From the NCBI GenBank assembly GCA_002310115.1, contig DBYI01000064.1, positions 1 through 8,241 of the forward strand: a DNA stretch of 8,241 nt, written 5' to 3'. Numbering within the stretch: the first letter of the stretch is position 1; each line of letters starts with the position of its first letter. Positions 5,519 to 8,241 of the stretch are shown one piece after another. The notes under the pieces are model-generated. The model worked only from the letters and a program-made list of their open reading frames with translations, was not told the origin of the DNA and searched no databases. Both the position numbers and the translations under genes were made by a program. Source of the stretch: Ruminococcus flavefaciens (GTDB lineage Bacteria; Bacillota; Clostridia; Oscillospirales; Ruminococcaceae).

Positions 5519-5638
5519 ATGAGTTACTTTAACATTGTAGTTGCAACCAATGAAAATAACAAGGAGCTCCTTCTCCACAATGGGGAAGGAGTATTTTTAC
5601 TGTTTGTAACCCAAAGAACTACCCTGCTCTTCGGTTAA
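5519..5638 (+). pseudogene. 39-codon frame resembling the N-terminus of a type I restriction HsdR protein
   Basis: An unusually good ribosome binding site (AAAGGAAGG) precedes ATG at 5519 and MSYFNIVVATNENNKELLLH. From memory, many Clostridia HsdR subunits begin with a similar segment (about M-x-Y-F-N-I-V-A-E-x-N-E-x-T-V-V). The resemblance stops after about 14 residues, where a transcription terminator begins inside the frame. The simplest reading is a leftover start of a deleted gene, its remaining codons running into terminator sequence. A real 39-residue peptide is possible but less likely, since most transcripts would end within it. Confidence 0.35.
5567..5598 (+). terminator. Rho-independent terminator of the 4199-5499 operon
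   Basis: CTCCTTCTCC (5567-5576) pairs over 10 bases, with one G-U, with GGGGAAGGAG (5582-5591); the loop is ACAAT and TATTTTT follows. It lies 67 bases after the stop of the second membrane-protein gene. Confidence 0.85.
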
Positions 5639-5850
5639 GTATATTAGTTCGCTTGACCATGTATTACCGAATACCATCAAGTATCATACAGCCTTAAAAA
5701 TAGCCATTTTCAAGAAAGTGCTAACGATTCTAAGCCTTAGAAAAATTATCTGTTTTTGCAAAAATTGGTGTACGAATTGGTGTACAAAATCCTTTTCTTA
5801 CAATGGATAACACTTTACATTGTGACTGTAAAAATCACCCCTCCCAAACA
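5639..5850. other. Intergenic stretch with possible integrase tail, otherwise empty
   Basis: No full gene is visible. The minus strand is open from 5834 to a TAG at 5732-5730 and reads KGFCTPIRTPIFAKTDNFSKA at its end. The T-P-I-x-T-P-I repeat comes from a 12-base direct repeat (AATTGGTGTAC on the plus strand at 5763-5773 and 5775-5785), that is, four codons. Duplicated short motifs at the C-terminus are common in tyrosine integrases of Firmicutes, so this may be the tail of a lost integrase. The evidence is thin. Confidence 0.25.
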
Positions 5851-5854
5851 ACAT

Positions 5855-5897
5855 AGTTGCCTCTTCAAGAAAAATTTGAAGGGGCAACTGTTTTTTT
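5855..5897 (+). terminator. Strong rho-independent terminator
   Basis: AGTTGCCTCTTCAA (5855-5868) pairs over 14 bases, with one G-U, with TTGAAGGGGCAACT (5876-5889); the loop is seven bases and GTTTTTTT follows. No plus-strand gene lies immediately upstream, so the gene it served has probably been lost. Confidence 0.85.
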
Positions 5898-6028
5898 ATG
5901 TTAATTGTTGAAAACTTCTCAACCCCCCGTAAACAGGAGATAACGAACAAGCACGAGGATTTAACCTCCCCCTACTCTATTGTTAGTCTTTCAGTTCTAC
6001 AATTGTTTAATCTAGTGTTATCATATAA
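5898..6028. other. Intergenic stretch, no gene supported
   Basis: An 80-codon plus-strand frame starting at 5898 begins at the end of the terminator T-tract, has no ribosome binding site and runs through two promoters. On the minus strand the promoter at 6029-6057 is followed by GGGGGAGG near 5966, but only an 11-codon GTG frame ensues. A small RNA or gene remnant is possible. Confidence 0.4.
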
Positions 6029-6057
6029 ATTATACACCATACACGTTTCAAAATCAA
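6029..6057 (-). promoter_or_regulatory. Orphan minus-strand promoter divergent from the lipoprotein promoter
   Basis: Minus-strand -35 TTGATT (6057-6052) and -10 TATAAT (6034-6029) are exactly 17 bases apart. No convincing gene follows before the terminator hairpin at 5855-5889. Confidence 0.6.
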
Positions 6058-6089
6058 CTACATACAAAGGTTACTTATACCATCTGAGA

Positions 6090-6118
6090 TTGATTTTTAA
6101 GCTTGGTTATGGTATAAT
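6090..6118 (+). promoter_or_regulatory. Sigma-A promoter of the lipoprotein-hydrolase pair
   Basis: The -35 TTGATT (6090-6095), 17-base spacer and -10 TATAAT (6113-6118) with extended TG-G form a strong promoter. The surrounding 35 bases (6084-6118) match 938-972 at 31 positions. Transcription should start near 6125, leaving a leader of about 93 bases. Confidence 0.85.
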
Positions 6119-6217
6119 TGTGACAATACATAAACGGTAAGGAGTGAAAAGCCAAATTATCTGAAGCATTGAGAAGGGTAATAAATATATTAAACTGAAA
6201 GAAAGAGGAAATAAGAA

Positions 6218-7027
6218 ATGAAAAGAATAACAATTATCACAGTACTCGTGATTGCAGCTACACTTACAAGCTGCGGAAAAATCGATGAAAGTACTGTAAC
6301 TGAGAGCACCCCCGCAGTTACGACCGTTGCTGAAACAGTTACAACTACTGCAGCACCCCATACAACATCTGAATCTGCTTCAAAAGACGAAAGTGCTAAT
6401 AGCAATGAGGAAGAAAGTACTTCCACCGCTAGCAATTCTGAAAATATAGGCATAGACCGCGAAACAGCTGTAAGCAACGTAAAAGAACTGGCTGGATCTG
6501 GTGCAAAAATCGTTAGCGTTACAGAGGGAACAAGTCTTGAAGGTTTTAAATGCTGGGTAGTTGTTGTTGAACCTGTAACGACCGAAAACGGACCTGATAC
6601 AGTAACTTACTATTCCGGCTATCAATTCTGCTACCCGGATAACAGAGTTCAGGCAGACGGTCAGCAGAACCCAATGATGAATTACATAGGCAACTATTCT
6701 AATGGCAGAGCTATGATGTATGTTTCATGCATCGGCACAGATCAGGCTTCAATAGTAATAACATGGAGCGGCAACGTTGCTGATTCTTCTGTATGGACTA
6801 TGAGCGGTAATGTTACAGCAACTAACGAGGCAGTTACAGTGACATATAACAATTGCACAAAGGAATCTGTCAGCTATGCAGGAGATGGTTCGAATATTAG
6901 CAATACAATAGAATACTCAGACGGCAGCGGTACGATAGAGTTCATGGCTGATGATAATAAGGCTTATTGGTATGATTCACAGGAAAATGCTTCGGAAGGA
7001 ATTCCGTTCTCATACTATAATGAATAA
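6218..7027 (+). CDS. Secreted lipoprotein with Ser/Thr-rich linker, 269 residues
   Basis: The N-terminus MKRITIITVLVIAATLTSCG is a lipoprotein signal peptide with lipobox L16-T17-S18-C19, so the mature protein should be lipid-anchored at Cys19 on the outer face of the membrane. Residues 22-75 form a low-complexity Ser/Thr/Glu linker. Residues 78-145 hold a short helix plus strands (ETAVSNVKELAGSGAKIVSV). Residues 155-265 form a beta-rich domain (YIGNYSNGRAMMYVSC, SSVWTMSGNV, TIEYSDGSGTIEFM) of a kind seen in other Clostridia lipoproteins, but I cannot name it. AGAGGA lies 8 bases before the ATG. The 3' end overlaps the hydrolase start by 8 bases, so the two are expressed together. Function is unknown; ligand binding or sensing is a guess. 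Confidence 0.88.
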   Translation: MKRITIITVLVIAATLTSCGKIDESTVTESTPAVTTVAETVTTTAAPHTTSESASKDESANSNEEESTSTASNSENIGIDRETAVSNVKELAGSGAKIVSVTEGTSLEGFKCWVVVVEPVTTENGPDTVTYYSGYQFCYPDNRVQADGQQNPMMNYIGNYSNGRAMMYVSCIGTDQASIVITWSGNVADSSVWTMSGNVTATNEAVTVTYNNCTKESVSYAGDGSNISNTIEYSDGSGTIEFMADDNKAYWYDSQENASEGIPFSYYNE

Positions 7028-8147
7028 AATACGGAAAAAAATAATAAAGAAAATACTGATAATATCTGCAATCATAGCTAGTTTATTATTCATTCTTATG
7101 CTTATCCTGTTTCCGCCAAGCAGAGGAAGAATAACAAATAATAATCATGCAGAGGTCTGTGAAAAAACATTTCTTGATATTAACGGAACAAAGCTCGGAA
7201 TGGTAATAAAAGGAGCAAAAGCAGATAATCCGGTTTTACTGTTTATGGGCGGAGGTCCAGGTATACCTGAATACTGGATGGAGTATGAATATCCAACAGG
7301 AATAGATGAGTACTTCACTGTATGCTATTTATGCTACAGAGGTACTGCCCTGTCTTATGATCCGGATCTGTCGCTTGAAACTATTACCTCTGAGCAGATG
7401 GAATTAGACGCTGTTGAAGTAACAGACTATCTCAGAGAGCGTTTTGATCAGGATAAGATATACATTATCGGTCATTCTTTCGGCACAACGATCGCTTTGA
7501 AATTGGCTTCGGAATATCCGGAAAAATACGAAGCTTACATAGCTATGGGCATGAGCGTTGATAAGATCAGGTCAGAAAGAAAGGCATACCACTATATGCT
7601 TGAACAGTATAAAAAAGACGGCAATAAGAATATGGTATCAGAAATGGAACAGTATTACGATCTGTTCAGCGATGAAAACAGTGAACCTGATATGTCAAGC
7701 GAGAAAATGCACTCTTATTTTGCCAAGACACGTGATAAGGCTATGCACGAAAACGGCGTCGGAACACTTCATAATATGGACTCTGTGATTACAGGAATAT
7801 TTTTTCCGACTCTTAAAATGACCGATTTCACGCAGAAAGAAAGGCTTAACATATGGAGAGGAAAGTCTTTTGTTTCTAAGGCTGAAATTTCATCTGGGAA
7901 TTTTAAAGCAGTAGATGTAACAAAACAGCTTGACATACCGTTTTATGTATTAGCAGGTAAATATGACATGACCACAGACTATGAGCTTCAGAAAGAATAT
8001 TTCGAGCTTGTTCAGGCTGATATAAAAGGCTTCTACACATTTGAAAACTCAGCACACAGTCCTTTGTTTGAGGAACCCGAAAGAGCAAAGGAAATCCTTA
8101 TCAAAGACGTAATAAACAAAAAGAACGATCGCTCTGACAGCCTGTGA
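7020..8147 (+). CDS. Membrane-anchored alpha/beta-hydrolase, 375 residues
   Basis: A basic start (MNKIRKKIIKKI) and one hydrophobic segment at about 12-31 anchor the protein, with the catalytic domain probably outside the cell. The fold is shown by MGGGPGIPEYW (76-86, oxyanion-hole region), GHSFGT (151-156, nucleophile Ser153), GKYDMTTD (313-320, probable acid Asp316) and NSAHSPLFEEPE (343-354, His346). A helical cap fills about 180-290. The order and spacing fit proline iminopeptidase-like or esterase-like hydrolases; the substrate is not predictable. I chose ATG 7020, overlapping the lipoprotein stop: it begins a standard anchor, whereas the in-frame ATG at 6951 would add 23 residues inside the lipoprotein gene. 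No close ribosome binding site is visible, so translational coupling is likely. Confidence 0.9.
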   Translation: MNKIRKKIIKKILIISAIIASLLFILMLILFPPSRGRITNNNHAEVCEKTFLDINGTKLGMVIKGAKADNPVLLFMGGGPGIPEYWMEYEYPTGIDEYFTVCYLCYRGTALSYDPDLSLETITSEQMELDAVEVTDYLRERFDQDKIYIIGHSFGTTIALKLASEYPEKYEAYIAMGMSVDKIRSERKAYHYMLEQYKKDGNKNMVSEMEQYYDLFSDENSEPDMSSEKMHSYFAKTRDKAMHENGVGTLHNMDSVITGIFFPTLKMTDFTQKERLNIWRGKSFVSKAEISSGNFKAVDVTKQLDIPFYVLAGKYDMTTDYELQKEYFELVQADIKGFYTFENSAHSPLFEEPERAKEILIKDVINKKNDRSDSL

Positions 8148-8241
8148 GTTGCAAAAAAACGTCTTTATTCAAAACTCTGAACCTACAGAAAAAAAGAAAA
8201 GGCAACTGTTTGACTTGTTTATGGTAAAATAGAAATGCAGA
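8148..8241. other. Downstream flank, no feature assigned
   Basis: An A-rich stretch with TATGG-TAAAAT at 8220-8230 resembles an extended -10 box, but no -35 box sits at the right distance. AGTTGC (8147-8152) and GCAACT (8202-8207) are complementary but 49 bases apart with no T-tract. No clear terminator for the hydrolase gene is seen. Confidence 0.3.

Noticed and set aside
5898..6140. An 80-codon plus-strand open frame
   Set aside because: Its ATG follows directly on a terminator T-tract, there is no ribosome binding site, and the frame crosses two well-formed promoters.
6951..7019. Upstream ATG giving a 23-residue longer hydrolase
   Set aside because: The extra residues lie inside the lipoprotein coding sequence, look non-signal-like, and precede a standard basic-plus-hydrophobic anchor that begins at 7020.
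8202..8230. TTGACT near 8210 and TAAAAT near 8225 considered as a promoter
   Set aside because: The spacing is only 9 bases; with correct 17-base spacing the -35 position is GCAACT, which does not match.

Overview
The window looks like chromosomal accessory DNA from a low-to-moderate GC Gram-positive, most likely a Clostridia member of the Ruminococcus type. The evidence is AGGAGG-type ribosome binding sites, near-consensus sigma-A promoters with 17-bp spacers and extended TGn -10 boxes, a YczE/YitT-type membrane protein, and a lipoprotein with a Ser/Thr-rich linker. The genus is inferred, not proven.

Layout. (1) 1-532, minus strand: an iron-sulfur flavoprotein/NADPH-dependent FMN reductase-like gene with a clear promoter, cut by the window edge. 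(2) 553-600: first copy of a palindromic repeat. (3) 621-1016: a small HTH-like protein on the minus strand, divergent from a plus-strand operon, with palindromes between the two promoters. (4) 1016-2421: a tight three-gene operon encoding a small basic protein, a small acidic protein and a six-helix YczE-like membrane protein, ending in a terminator. (5) 2543-3769: a graveyard of a second palindromic-repeat copy, an IS200-type tnpA stub, a lipase-like pseudogene and an IS4-family transposase pseudogene. (6) 4049-5600: a strong promoter, a structured leader, two membrane proteins of unknown function and a terminator. The terminator sits inside a 39-codon frame that resembles the start of an HsdR protein. 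(7) 5640-6217: mostly non-coding, with a possible integrase tail, a strong terminator and two divergent promoters. (8) 6218-8147: an overlapping lipoprotein and membrane-anchored alpha/beta-hydrolase pair.

No complete known defence or mobile system is visible. The most interesting points are a 35-bp promoter sequence present twice (938-972 and 6084-6118, 31/35 identical), both times paired with a divergent promoter; the uncharacterised basic/acidic/YczE operon next to a small HTH-like protein; the structured leader of the membrane-protein pair; the hairpin repeat near IS debris; and the lipoprotein-hydrolase pair. Product names rest on reading motifs by eye, without database searches.
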